This document shows, one piece after another, positions 7,370 to 14,855 of a stretch of DNA of 29,709 bases. Numbering within the stretch: the first letter of the stretch is position 1; each line of letters begins with the position of its first letter. Origin of the DNA: Candidatus Zhuqueibacterota bacterium (GTDB lineage: Bacteria; BS750m-G25); NCBI GenBank assembly GCA_016783505.1, contig JADHWK010000027.1, forward strand, positions 1-29,709, in the 5' to 3' direction. The notes under the pieces were generated by a model. It had not been told where the DNA came from and made no database searches. It was given only the letters and a program-made list of their open reading frames with translations. The position numbers were made by a program, and so were the translations under genes.

Positions 7370-8302
7370 ATGAAAATCTTAGTCACTGGTGGGGCAGGGT
7401 TTATCGGATCGCATGTGGTTGATATTTATGTGGAGAACGGTCATGAGGTGGTGGTGCTCGATAATTTATCTACCGGGGATCGGGCCAACCTGAACCCGAA
7501 GGCCACATTTTATCTCAAAGACATCCGTGACCGGGATATGGGCGGTATCTTTGCCCGGGAAAAGTTCGAAATCGTTAATCACCACGCCGCTCAGATGGAC
7601 GTGCGTAAGTCGGTGGATGATCCCGGCTATGACGCTGACGTGAACGTTCTGGGAACCGTCAACCTGCTTCAGCTTTGTGCTAAGAGCGGGGTGAAAAAGT
7701 TCATCTTCGCCTCCACCGGGGGGGCGATCTATGGGGAACAGCGGACCTTTCCCGCTGATGAGGAACATCTCACCCGGCCCCTTTCCCCTTATGGAGTGAC
7801 TAAATTGACGGGGGAAAAATATCTGCATTTTTACCAGCAAACCTACGGCCTCGACTATGTTGTCCTCCGTTATAGCAACGTCTACGGGCCGCGTCAGAAC
7901 CCCCACGGAGAAGCGGGGGTGGTGGCTATTTTTGCCAGCAATCTGCTGGCGGGAAAGCCGGCGGTCATCAACGGCGATGGGTCCCAGACCCGGGATTACG
8001 TCTACGTAGGGGACGTGGCCCGGTCCAATTTGCTGGCCTTGAACCATACCGGGCCTCAAATCTTCAACATCGGCACCGGTCTGGAGACCGACGTCAATAC
8101 CATTTTCAAGGAACTAAACCGGGTAAGCGGGACGGGCCAAAAGGAAATCCATGTTCCCCCCAAGCCGGGGGAACAGCGCCGCAGCGTGATTAATAACAGA
8201 AAAGCTAAAGCCGTTTTAGGATGGGAGCCGGGGGTGGAGCTCAGCACTGGACTGGAAAAGACGGTGGATTTTTTCCGGAAGAAAATGGGGATTATCAGAT
8301 GA
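7370..8302 (+). CDS. NAD-dependent sugar-nucleotide epimerase (GalE-like)
   Basis: 310 residues of the extended short-chain dehydrogenase family, cytoplasmic. The NAD-binding GGAGFIGSHVVD is at residues 7-18, and the acidic residue after beta-2 is in VVVLDNLSTGD. The active-site Ser/Thr is in FASTGGAIYGE, and the catalytic Tyr-x3-Lys is in SPYGVTKLTGEKY. NVYGPRQ and the DYVYVGDVA motif are also present. It most resembles UDP-glucose 4-epimerases of the shorter bacterial/archaeal type, which feed surface-polysaccharide synthesis. The exact sugar cannot be read from sequence, so no symbol is given. The start ATG follows AGAGGATGGGTTT. An inverted repeat begins on its stop codon. Confidence 0.85.
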   Translation: MKILVTGGAGFIGSHVVDIYVENGHEVVVLDNLSTGDRANLNPKATFYLKDIRDRDMGGIFAREKFEIVNHHAAQMDVRKSVDDPGYDADVNVLGTVNLLQLCAKSGVKKFIFASTGGAIYGEQRTFPADEEHLTRPLSPYGVTKLTGEKYLHFYQQTYGLDYVVLRYSNVYGPRQNPHGEAGVVAIFASNLLAGKPAVINGDGSQTRDYVYVGDVARSNLLALNHTGPQIFNIGTGLETDVNTIFKELNRVSGTGQKEIHVPPKPGEQRRSVINNRKAKAVLGWEPGVELSTGLEKTVDFFRKKMGIIR

Positions 8303-8410
8303 TGGAATAATGGAATAATGGAAGGATGTAATATTGGAATAATGCCCTGGTTTAAAAAGATAGTAGAATGCAGTTATTGGTTTTGATCCCAATATTCCAT
8401 TACTCCATCA
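8300..8410. repeat. Word-repeat island forming a 22-bp inverted repeat
   Basis: The left arm 8300-8321 starts on the epimerase stop codon and contains TGGAATAA twice. It matches the reverse complement of 8389-8410 at 20 of 22 positions. The 67-base loop contains further copies of the word (ATTGGAATAATG). There is no T run, so it is not a typical terminator. Confidence 0.7.
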
Positions 8411-8458
8411 CCCCAGTTCCTTCGAGAGGGCTAACTACAAACACAGGAGAGGACTTCC

Positions 8459-9226
8459 ATGTCCAGAGTAATCTTGACAGGTACGGCGGCGGGGCTGCCG
8501 GTCCTTGACCGGATGAACGCCTCCTGGGTGTTACAATATAAGGAACATACTTTTCTCTTCGACGCCGGGGAGGGGGTCAGCCGTTCTCTGCTTTCCAGTA
8601 AAATTGATCCCCACGACATCGAAAAGATCTTCATCTCCCACACCCATCCGGACCACATCTCCGGTCTCCCCGTTCTCCTGCAGATGATGTTCATGACCGA
8701 CCGCCGCTCCCCCCTGGAAATTTACCTTCCAGCCAGCAATCTGCCCATTATAGAGCGGTTTTTATTGGGGGTTTATCTCATCCCGGAAAAGATGACTTAC
8801 TCCTATACCCTCATGCCCATCAGGGACAATCCGGTCTTTAAAACTGAAGGAATCGAGATCAACGTCTTTCCTAACGGCCATCTGGACCTGGTGGCTCCGC
8901 TGGCCCGGCAGAACGGAGTCGGGGCGGAGAGCTATGGGTTTGACATTAAGATAAACGGAAAAAGGGTGATTTATACCTCTGACTTTCAGCGCACCGATGA
9001 CATTGAAAAATACGTTACCACTGCCGACCTTTTGATCGTAGAATGTTCCCACGCCGGGTTTGAGGAAATTTTAGAGTTTCTCCAAAGTAGAAAAATTGGC
9101 CGTACCGTTTTAAACCACATTCTCCCCCAACAGCAGAAAGAGGCCGAAGCCCTGCCTATCTTAGCACAGAAATACGGGGTAGAAAATGTCTCCGTAGCCG
9201 CAGATGGGATGATTTTTGAAATTTAG
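8459..9226 (+). CDS. MBL-fold metallo-hydrolase, ribonuclease Z-like
   Basis: 255 residues. The metal motif HxHxDH is present as SHTHPDH (about residues 60-66). Other ligands are likely in PNGHLD, in the bridging-Asp segment YTSDFQ, and in the late His of LNHILP. The C-terminal AADGMIFEI resembles the RNase Z end. The RNase Z family matures tRNA 3' ends, and many relatives instead cleave cyclic nucleotides or phosphodiesters. The long exosite insertion of classical RNase Z is not evident, so I do not assign rnz. No signal peptide. GGAGAGGA precedes the ATG. Confidence 0.8.
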   Translation: MSRVILTGTAAGLPVLDRMNASWVLQYKEHTFLFDAGEGVSRSLLSSKIDPHDIEKIFISHTHPDHISGLPVLLQMMFMTDRRSPLEIYLPASNLPIIERFLLGVYLIPEKMTYSYTLMPIRDNPVFKTEGIEINVFPNGHLDLVAPLARQNGVGAESYGFDIKINGKRVIYTSDFQRTDDIEKYVTTADLLIVECSHAGFEEILEFLQSRKIGRTVLNHILPQQQKEAEALPILAQKYGVENVSVAADGMIFEI

Positions 9227-9568
9227 CCCGACTTCCGCAGATCAAAATTACATTCCTTTTAATAAGCGGTCTTTGAGGATTAAAAAGTCGGAAGTGTTCT
9301 ATGGGAATAAATATATTAGGTGATCAGGATATCAGTGGGAAGAATATCAGATATAAGAAGATCAGAAGAACAGGATAGGATAAACGAGCTAAATATTATC
9401 CCAATAGGATAATCTGGTATTCTGATATCCTGATTTCCTTCCTACTGATCTACTGATATTCCGATTTACTTTAAATCTCGGCATTTCTGATAATTTACTT
9501 TAAAAAATGGTTAGATAGCGTAAAATCGGGTGATCATTTAAAAAGATTGACTAGGGATGTAAATAAGG
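9227..9568. other. Gene-free spacer holding a word-repeat island
   Basis: No gene is seen. The first 70 bases can form a small stem (ACTTCCG, about 9231, with CGGAAGT, about 9290). The rest is the repeat island at 9323-9470 and an AT-rich leader before the sigma-54 activator. Confidence 0.5.
9323..9434. repeat. Word-repeat island based on ATATCAG
   Basis: ATCAGGATATCAG (9323-9335) has an exact reverse complement at 9422-9434. Variants of the words ATATCAG, GATCAG and GGATA recur on both strands between 9321 and 9470, giving a quasi-palindromic region of about 150 bases. Confidence 0.65.
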
Positions 9569-10714
9569 ATGGATGACAAAACCCTATTAGGGCCCCCTAA
9601 GCAGGCCCTCCCCCCTCAAAGGTATGGTATTATCGGCAAATCCCCCGGGATCCGTCAGATCATCGAGATCATTAACCAGGTGGCCCCCACCGACATCTCG
9701 GTGTTGATCAGCGGTGAGAGTGGCACTGGCAAGGAGTTGATCGCCAAGGCCATCCATCAGCAAAGCTTGAGGCGGGCTAAGCCCCTGGTGACCGTCAACA
9801 TCAGCGCCATCCCTGAAGGACTTTTGGAAAGTGAGCTCTTCGGTCACGAGCGGGGGGCGTTCACCGGGGCCGACAAGGTGCGTCAGGGATATTTTGAGCT
9901 GGCCCACCAGGGAACGGTTTTTTTGGATGAGATCGGGGAGATGCCGCTGGCCACCCAGGTAAAAATTCTCCGGGTGCTGGAGAGCGGGGAGTTCAACCGA
10001 CTGGGCTCAAGTCAGCCCAGGCACTGCGATGTACGGGTGATTGCCGCCACCAATAAGAACCTGGACCGGGCTCTGGAGCGGGGTGAATTCAGGGAGGACC
10101 TTTACTACCGGCTGCGGGCGGTCACCATCCAGGTACCCCCCCTCCGTGAGAGAAAAGGGGATGTCCCTGGGTTGGTACAGGTTTTTGTCAGGGATTTTTG
10201 CCGGGTCAATAATATCAATCAACCTGCGATTACTCCTGAGGGGATGAGGCTTTTGGAAAACCATTACTGGGCGGGCAACGTCCGGGAGCTCAAAAATTTT
10301 GTAGAAAGCCTGGTGATTTTAGAGCGGGGAAAGATACTGGACGAAAAAAATATCCTCAAATATCTTAATCAGACACGAAGGGGGGAAAGTCACCTGCCCG
10401 TTCATCTGGACAAAACCGCCGAGCAGGCGGAGCGGGAGCTCATCTACCGCACCCTGTTGGATCTGCGGCGAGAGATGGCCGACATCAAGAGCCTTCTCCT
10501 GGGAAGGACCTGGCTCCCTCAGGACCGAAAGGTGGAGCCCGGGGGGTTAGTAGAGGAAACGGGCGAGATCGGGGAGGTCACCGTTGAAGACATGGAAAAG
10601 GAGCTCATCCGACGCACCCTGACCGAATTCGGGGGTAACCGAAGAAAGACGGCCAAGGCGCTGGGGATCGGGGAAAGAACACTGTATCGGAAGATTAAAC
10701 AGTATGATCTTTAG
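9569..10714 (+). CDS. Sigma-54-dependent transcriptional activator without a receiver domain
   Basis: 381 residues. The AAA+ domain starts almost at once (from about residue 22). Walker A is GESGTGKELIAKAIH. The sigma-54 contact loop is GAFTGA, in ELFGHERGAFTGADKVR. Walker B is GTVFLDEIGEM. Sensor motifs are VRVIAATNKNL and FREDLYYRL, and the R-finger region includes PPLRERKGD. A linker follows, then a Fis-type helix-turn-helix at the C-terminus (RRKTAKALGIGERTLYRKIKQY). No N-terminal response-regulator, GAF or PAS domain is present, as in PspF, so control must come from a partner protein or expression level. It acts by remodelling RNA polymerase-sigma-54 at -24/-12 promoters such as the candidate at 1416. 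lptE begins 2 bases after its stop. Confidence 0.93.
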   Translation: MDDKTLLGPPKQALPPQRYGIIGKSPGIRQIIEIINQVAPTDISVLISGESGTGKELIAKAIHQQSLRRAKPLVTVNISAIPEGLLESELFGHERGAFTGADKVRQGYFELAHQGTVFLDEIGEMPLATQVKILRVLESGEFNRLGSSQPRHCDVRVIAATNKNLDRALERGEFREDLYYRLRAVTIQVPPLRERKGDVPGLVQVFVRDFCRVNNINQPAITPEGMRLLENHYWAGNVRELKNFVESLVILERGKILDEKNILKYLNQTRRGESHLPVHLDKTAEQAERELIYRTLLDLRREMADIKSLLLGRTWLPQDRKVEPGGLVEETGEIGEVTVEDMEKELIRRTLTEFGGNRRKTAKALGIGERTLYRKIKQYDL

Positions 10715-10716
10715 AA

Positions 10717-11295
10717 ATGTGGACAGCTGAAAAATTAAACCGAGAACCTCAGAAATCCTCAGAATACTTGGAGAAAAGCAAAAATATAATTACCCGAGTC
10801 TTCCTGCAATTTCTGTGTCTTCTGTGGATTTCTGTGTTCTCTATGTTAGGCTGTGGTTACTATTCCTTCTCCGGGTCCATCCCTTCCCATATCAAGACGG
10901 TGGCTGTGCCCTTGTTTGAGGATCAGACCACCGAATACGGGGTAAAGGAGAAGCTGACCAACGCTGTGATAGATGCCTTTATTGCCGATAACACCCTGAA
11001 GATCGTTGACCAACGAAAGGCCGATTCCATCGTTTTGGGAACCATCCTGCGTATCGAAGATCCTCCTTACACTTTCGATGAAGAAGAAAAGGTGCAGGAT
11101 TATCGGCTTAATATTTATGTCAACGTAGAGTTCCTGGACGTCAAAAAGAACAAGACATTATTTGAGGAAAAATTATTGGGCTGGGACACTTATTCCGCTT
11201 TGGAAAACATCGAGGAGGAACGTCAACAGGCTATTGACGTGGCCATCAAAAATCTGACAGATGATATTCTCAATAAGGCCATTTCCGGTTGGTAA
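10717..11295 (+). CDS. lptE: LptE-family LPS-assembly lipoprotein
   Basis: 192 residues. It has the lipoprotein signal core FLQFLCLLWISVFSMLGC with lipobox Cys at about residue 46, followed by GYYSFSGSIPSHIKTVAVPLFEDQT, typical of LptE. The C-terminal half matches the family pattern (YRLNIYVNVEFLDVKKNKTLFEEK, ending DDILNKAISGW). LptE plugs the LptD outer-membrane translocon that inserts lipopolysaccharide, so an LPS-type outer membrane is implied. Start 10717 sits 2 bases after the activator stop. The n-region is unusually long (about 27 residues), and the 5' coding region contains an inverted word repeat (10742-10841). The conserved mature part begins only after it. Confidence 0.8.
   Translation: MWTAEKLNREPQKSSEYLEKSKNIITRVFLQFLCLLWISVFSMLGCGYYSFSGSIPSHIKTVAVPLFEDQTTEYGVKEKLTNAVIDAFIADNTLKIVDQRKADSIVLGTILRIEDPPYTFDEEEKVQDYRLNIYVNVEFLDVKKNKTLFEEKLLGWDTYSALENIEEERQQAIDVAIKNLTDDILNKAISGW
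10742..10841. repeat. Inverted word repeat inside the 5' end of lptE
   Basis: CAGAAATCCTCAGAA (10750-10764) pairs with TTCTGTGGATTTCTG (10820-10834) with one mismatch, and pairing extends to GAGAAC at 10742 and GTTCTC at 10841 with one bulge. The word TTCTGTG repeats three times in the right arm. That arm encodes the hydrophobic core of the LptE signal peptide. Confidence 0.7.
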
Positions 11296-11344
11296 TTTTA
11301 CAACCCGGTATCCTGTAAATTGGTCAGAGTAACGTCCCAAGATC

Positions 11345-11396
11345 CATAGGGGAAGAATGGATAATTGGTAGTTGGATGAATGGAAGGATGGATTTT
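11345..11396. repeat. Short word-repeat island (ATGGATAATTGG-like)
   Basis: Between lptE and the TPR gene the sequence reads as successive variants of one word: AATGGATAATTGG, GTTGGATGAATGG, AAGGATGG. No partner arm is visible nearby, unlike the other islands. Confidence 0.45.
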
Positions 11397-11419
11397 AACC
11401 TTTTTCTGGTAGCATAGCG

Positions 11420-12271
11420 ATGACAGTAAAAGAGTTGAAGAAACAAGCCCGCAGTAGTACGCTGGGGAAAGTCCGGTTGGCTGATCTCTATTTATCCCAA
11501 GGAAAGGTTAAAAAGGCGCTCCGGCTTTGCCGGAAGGGACTTAGGGTTGACCCCCAGCTCGGATTGGGCTATCTGATTCTGGGTAAGAGCCTGTTAAAAT
11601 TGAAGCAGATGGAGCAGGCCTGTTCGGCTTTACAAAAGGCCCGGGAATTAGAGCCAGATAACGCCCAGGTATTGATCTGGTTGGGGCGGGTGTTTTTAGC
11701 CAGAGAGAACAAAGAGGGCTACATCGAAAGCCAGAAGCGGCTGCTGGAAATTGATCCCCTGGTTCCGGAACTGCGGGGCCCTGAGGAACGGCCCGAAGAA
11801 CAGCACACCGTTGAAGTGGCGGGAGAAGAACTTGTGGATGAAAATCTCCCGACGTCAAAACCGGCAGAACCGGTTGAGAGTCCAGAAGAGTCGTCTGTTC
11901 CCCCCCAGAAGGAGGGGGGCGTTATGGTGGAAATGGCTGCTCCCCAAGAGGAAAGACCGTTACCTATATTTTCCCGAGAAAAGCTTGCTGAATCGGGACC
12001 GGTTATTGAAAAGGGGGAAGAGACCCCACCCCCTGAACCTCACCCCCATTACCAGGGGCCAACAGCGACCAAGACCCTGGCCGAAATTTATGCTTCGCAG
12101 GGCCAATATTCCAAGGCAATAAAAATTTATCGCCGCCTGATCGAACTGGATTCCTATGATGGCAACCTGAAGGTAAGGCTGGATTATTTAATCAGGAAAA
12201 TGGAGGAAACCGAGCAGGCTGGTGAAACGGGAAATAGTGTTGACGATAAGATTACATTATCAACATCTTGA
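11420..12271 (+). CDS. Tetratricopeptide-repeat protein
   Basis: 283 residues with no signal peptide. The N-terminal half holds about three TPR helices pairs (VRLADLYLSQGKVKKALRLC; LGYLILGKSLLKLKQMEQAC; AQVLIWLGRVFLARENKEGY). A Pro/Glu-rich linker (about 110-210) is probably disordered. A final TPR-like pair near the C-terminus (LAEIYASQGQYSKAIKIYRRL) is followed by RLDYLIRKMEET. Similar TPR-linker-TPR proteins are common beside envelope genes in this group, and the partner is unknown. It lies 124 bases after lptE, separated by a word-repeat island. No terminator is visible after it, only palindromes. Confidence 0.75.
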   Translation: MTVKELKKQARSSTLGKVRLADLYLSQGKVKKALRLCRKGLRVDPQLGLGYLILGKSLLKLKQMEQACSALQKARELEPDNAQVLIWLGRVFLARENKEGYIESQKRLLEIDPLVPELRGPEERPEEQHTVEVAGEELVDENLPTSKPAEPVESPEESSVPPQKEGGVMVEMAAPQEERPLPIFSREKLAESGPVIEKGEETPPPEPHPHYQGPTATKTLAEIYASQGQYSKAIKIYRRLIELDSYDGNLKVRLDYLIRKMEETEQAGETGNSVDDKITLSTS

Positions 12272-12361
12272 TGTTTTTCCTCGCTGTCCTGGAGCTTCTG
12301 GAAGCCGGGTATGTTTAGCACAGTAATTATTATCTGGCCGAAAACACCCATATTTTTTATC

Positions 12362-12431
12362 ATTCCGGCAATTTTTAAGCCGGAATCTTATCAATTTCGG
12401 TAATAGATTCCCGCTAAAAACATGCGGGAAT
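12362..12431. repeat. Two dRS3-like palindromes
   Basis: ATTCCGGC (12362-12369) pairs with GCCGGAAT (12379-12386), and ATTCCCGC (12407-12414) with GCGGGAAT (12424-12431). Both have 8-base arms and a 9-base centre, 20 bases apart. The form ATTCC...GGAAT resembles the Neisseria dRS3 repeat type, but relatedness is not implied. Confidence 0.7.
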
Positions 12432-12459
12432 GACAAACTCGGACAGACACTAATTAGAT

Positions 12460-12548
12460 GTCATTCTGACCCCGACGATTCGTGGGAAGAATCTCTACTT
12501 TAGATTCTTCATTTCGTCCCGAAAATTCGGGACTACATTCAGAATGAC
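12460..12548. repeat. MITE-like element with GTCATTCTGA terminal inverted repeats
   Basis: GTCATTCTGA (12460-12469) and TCAGAATGAC (12539-12548) are perfect 10-base terminal inverted repeats, 89 bases end to end. Inside are two more palindromes: GAAGAATCT/AGATTCTTC (12486-12510) and GTCCCGAA/TTCGGGAC (12516-12533). Elements with this GTCATTCTGA...GAAGAATCT pattern are widely scattered in environmental bacterial genomes. No transposase is present, so it is at most a non-autonomous element. Confidence 0.65.
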
Positions 12549-12604
12549 AAAATGAAAGGACAAAATTTTTAAGAAATGAGACTAAGTAAAAGCAAGGACT
12601 ACCA

Positions 12605-13102
12605 ATGAAACTCAATCAAGTCATACGGGGACGGGTTTGGAAGCTGGGGGATGACGTGAATACCGACCTAATTTACCCCGGGAAATATCTACCGATTATA
12701 GATGCCCAGGAGATGGCCCTCCACGCCCTCGAGGGGATTGACACAGGATTTCCCCAAAGGATTCGGTCAGGGGACATCCTTGTAGCTGGGTCCAATTTTG
12801 GCTGTGGTTCTTCCAGGGAACAGGCGGCCACCTGTTTGAAGTTTGCCGGAATCGTCTGCATCATTGCCAAGTCCTTTTCCCGCATCTTCTTCCGGAACGC
12901 CATAAACCAGGGATTGCCGTTGATCCAGGCGGATGTGGTGGACAGAACCAGCGAAGGGGAAGAGATCACCGTGGATTTTGGAACTGGGAAGATTGGGGTC
13001 AAGGATGGGGAGATCCCCTTTCCCCCGTTACCAGATTTCCTCCGGGGTATCCTGGAAGACGGGGGGCTGATACCACATATTAAAAAACGGATGGCAGGAT
13101 AG
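12605..13102 (+). CDS. leuD: 3-isopropylmalate dehydratase small subunit (LeuD family)
   Basis: 165 residues, the length of the short archaeal/bacterial LeuD type. Swivel-domain motifs are VWKLGDDVNTDLIYPGKYL, ILVAGSNFGCGSSREQA (the signature GSNFGCGSSREQ) and FSRIFFRNAINQGLPLI. With a large [4Fe-4S] subunit LeuC it would isomerise 2-isopropylmalate in leucine synthesis. Closely related small subunits serve homoaconitase and dimethylmalate dehydratase, and the family cannot be split from this sequence alone. No leuC or other leu gene is in the window, which is unusual because leuC is normally adjacent. AAGGA lies 6 bases ahead of the ATG. Confidence 0.8.
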   Translation: MKLNQVIRGRVWKLGDDVNTDLIYPGKYLPIIDAQEMALHALEGIDTGFPQRIRSGDILVAGSNFGCGSSREQAATCLKFAGIVCIIAKSFSRIFFRNAINQGLPLIQADVVDRTSEGEEITVDFGTGKIGVKDGEIPFPPLPDFLRGILEDGGLIPHIKKRMAG

Positions 13103-13170
13103 ATGGTGGTATGATCGGCGGACAAATATCCAGAAACTAAATATGGCCCATTAATAAAATTATCAAAAAA

Positions 13171-14075
13171 ATGAAATTTCAAATAAAAACAGTCAAAATA
13201 TCCTTTGTCGGGTTTGCCTTGGTCAGTATTGCCCTTTTTGGTATGGGTTGCGAAAAAGAAAGCCCAATGGAAGATTCAGAACAGGAAATTATCTTCACCA
13301 AGACCTTTGGCGGAAGTAGCGAAGATTATGGCAATTCCGTCCAGCAGACCACTGATGGGGGATACATCCTGACGGGATATACCGAGTCCTACGGTGCGGG
13401 TCATCCTGATGTCTGGCTTATCAAGACGAATATATGGAGCGATACGGTCTGGACAAAGACTTTCGGAGGAAGTAGTTATGATCTTGGCCAATTTGTCCAG
13501 CAGACCGCCGATGGCGGGTATATTATTGCCGGGGAGACCCTATCCTACGGTGTAGGTAATGATGATGTCTGGCTTATCAAAACTGATGCCAATGGGTCAG
13601 AGGAATGGAACCGGACCTTTGGCGGAATTGATAGTGATTGGGGCTGGTCAGTCCAGCAGACCGCTGATAGGGGGTATATCATCGCTGGAGGGACCCATTC
13701 TTACGGCACTGGTGGTGGTTCTGGCTTATCAAGACCGACGTCATTGGGAATGAGGAATGGAACCAGACCTTCGGCGGGAGTTCTGATGATGGTAGCTGGT
13801 CCGTTCAGCAGACCACCGATGGAGGATATATCATTGCCGGGTATACCATGTCTTACGGCGCAGCTTCTTATGATGTCTGGCTCATTAAGACCGACGTCAA
13901 TGGGAATGAGGAATGGAACCGTACCTTTGGCGGGAGTTCTCTTGATCGTGGCTATTCCGTCCAGCAGACCGCCGATGGCGGGCATATCATAGCTGGTTAT
14001 ACCTTCTCTTACGGTACTGGTTATGCTGATGTCTGGCTTATCAAGACTGACGCCCAGGGCAATACTGAAGAATAG
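13171..14075 (+). pseudogene. Repeat lipoprotein interrupted by a frameshift
   Basis: The signal peptide ends in a lipobox (LFGMGC, Cys at about residue 27). Five repeats of about 52 residues follow, with core [50 protein letters not shown]. The reading frame used by repeats 1-3 is lost near 13710, within GGTGGTGGTTCTGG. The same repeats continue in the next frame through repeats 4 and 5 to the stop at 14075. Joining the frames restores a continuous protein of about 300 residues, so this is one gene with a single indel, either a real mutation or a sequencing error. The first frame alone runs on as nonsense to 13992. It would be an outer-surface or periplasmic lipoprotein. The repeats look propeller-like, and function is unknown. 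Confidence 0.8.
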
Positions 14076-14198
14076 ATAGAACATGGATTACAGATCGGCC
14101 CGGGCAACTATCTCTGGCAAAATAGTTTGTCCTTTTTATGATTTTTAACTCTAAATAATTATTCCTAATTTACTTTCAAAGATTTTCCATTGAATCCT

Positions 14199-14798
14199 AT
14201 GTTGATCGGAGTTACCGGGGGCATCGGCAGCGGGACCAGCACGGTCTGTAAGATATTGCAAAGCCTTGGGGTTGTAATCATTGATGCTGATCAGATTGGG
14301 AAAGAGGTGGTGGAAAACAACCCGGAAATTCTGGGACAACTCAAATCCCATTTCGACCCCACCATCTTTGACCACGAGGGAAAGCTAAAACGACAGGAAC
14401 TTGGGGACCTGATCTTCGCTGATCCTGGGAAGAAAAAAAATCTGGATTGGTTAGTCTTTCCATTTCTGAAAAAAGAGCTGGACCGGCAAGTAGCAGTAGC
14501 ATTAAAGAAAAGTAAAATGGTAGCCGTGGATGCCGCCCTGATCTACGAGTGGGGGATCGAGGGCCAATTTGACGGGATATTGGTGGTCACCGCCCCGATA
14601 GAAGAGAGAATCCGACGCATCATGAGGCGGGATCACCTGACCCGGCAGAGGATTTTGGATAGGATCGGGTCCCAGTTGCCCCTTGAGGAGAAGGTCGGCC
14701 GGGCGGATTGGGTCATCGAAAATAACGGGACTCCGGAAGAGCTGACCGCTAAAGTTACCGCCATCGTCCCTAAAATCCTGGCTGTCCCCATGAAATAA
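14199..14798 (+). CDS. coaE: Dephospho-CoA kinase with a substituted P-loop lysine
   Basis: 199 residues from ATG 14199; a TTG at 14190 would add three. The enzyme phosphorylates the ribose 3'-OH of dephospho-CoA, the last step of CoA synthesis. Seen: LIGVTGGIGSGTSTVCKIL, VIIDADQIGKEVV, FDPTIFDHEGKLKRQEL, FPFLKKELDRQ, AVDAALIYEWGIEGQFD and RIRRIMRRDHLTRQRILDRI, all in family order. The P-loop reads GIGSGTST where CoaE has GIGSGKST. The invariant Lys codon is ACC, at least two base changes from AAA/AAG. The rest of the protein looks intact, so it may be active with another phosphate-binding residue, or impaired. CoaBC, an earlier step, is at 25207. miaB follows with its own promoter. Confidence 0.88.
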   Translation: MLIGVTGGIGSGTSTVCKILQSLGVVIIDADQIGKEVVENNPEILGQLKSHFDPTIFDHEGKLKRQELGDLIFADPGKKKNLDWLVFPFLKKELDRQVAVALKKSKMVAVDAALIYEWGIEGQFDGILVVTAPIEERIRRIMRRDHLTRQRILDRIGSQLPLEEKVGRADWVIENNGTPEELTAKVTAIVPKILAVPMK

Positions 14799-14811
14799 AT
14801 CATTAAAACAG

Positions 14812-14840
14812 TTGACTTTTGATGGAATAATTGTTATTTT
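14812..14840 (+). promoter_or_regulatory. Promoter of miaB and the genes behind it
   Basis: TTGACT (14812-14817), 17 bases, TATTTT (14835-14840), ending 16 bases before the miaB ATG. The leader would be very short, with no clear ribosome binding site. Confidence 0.6.
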
Positions 14841-14855
14841 TAACAAAGTTGATCC

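Larger units (their letters stand above)
12272..12604. other. Gene-free spacer filled with palindromes
   Basis: No ORF of interest. It contains two 8-9-8 palindromes and a larger terminal-inverted-repeat element, listed separately, then a short AT-rich leader with AAGGA ahead of the leuD-like gene. Confidence 0.6.

Noticed and set aside
14101-14160. CTGGCAAAATAGTTTGTCC as a second sigma-54 promoter before coaE.
   Set aside because: The GC of the -12 element is absent at the required spacing.
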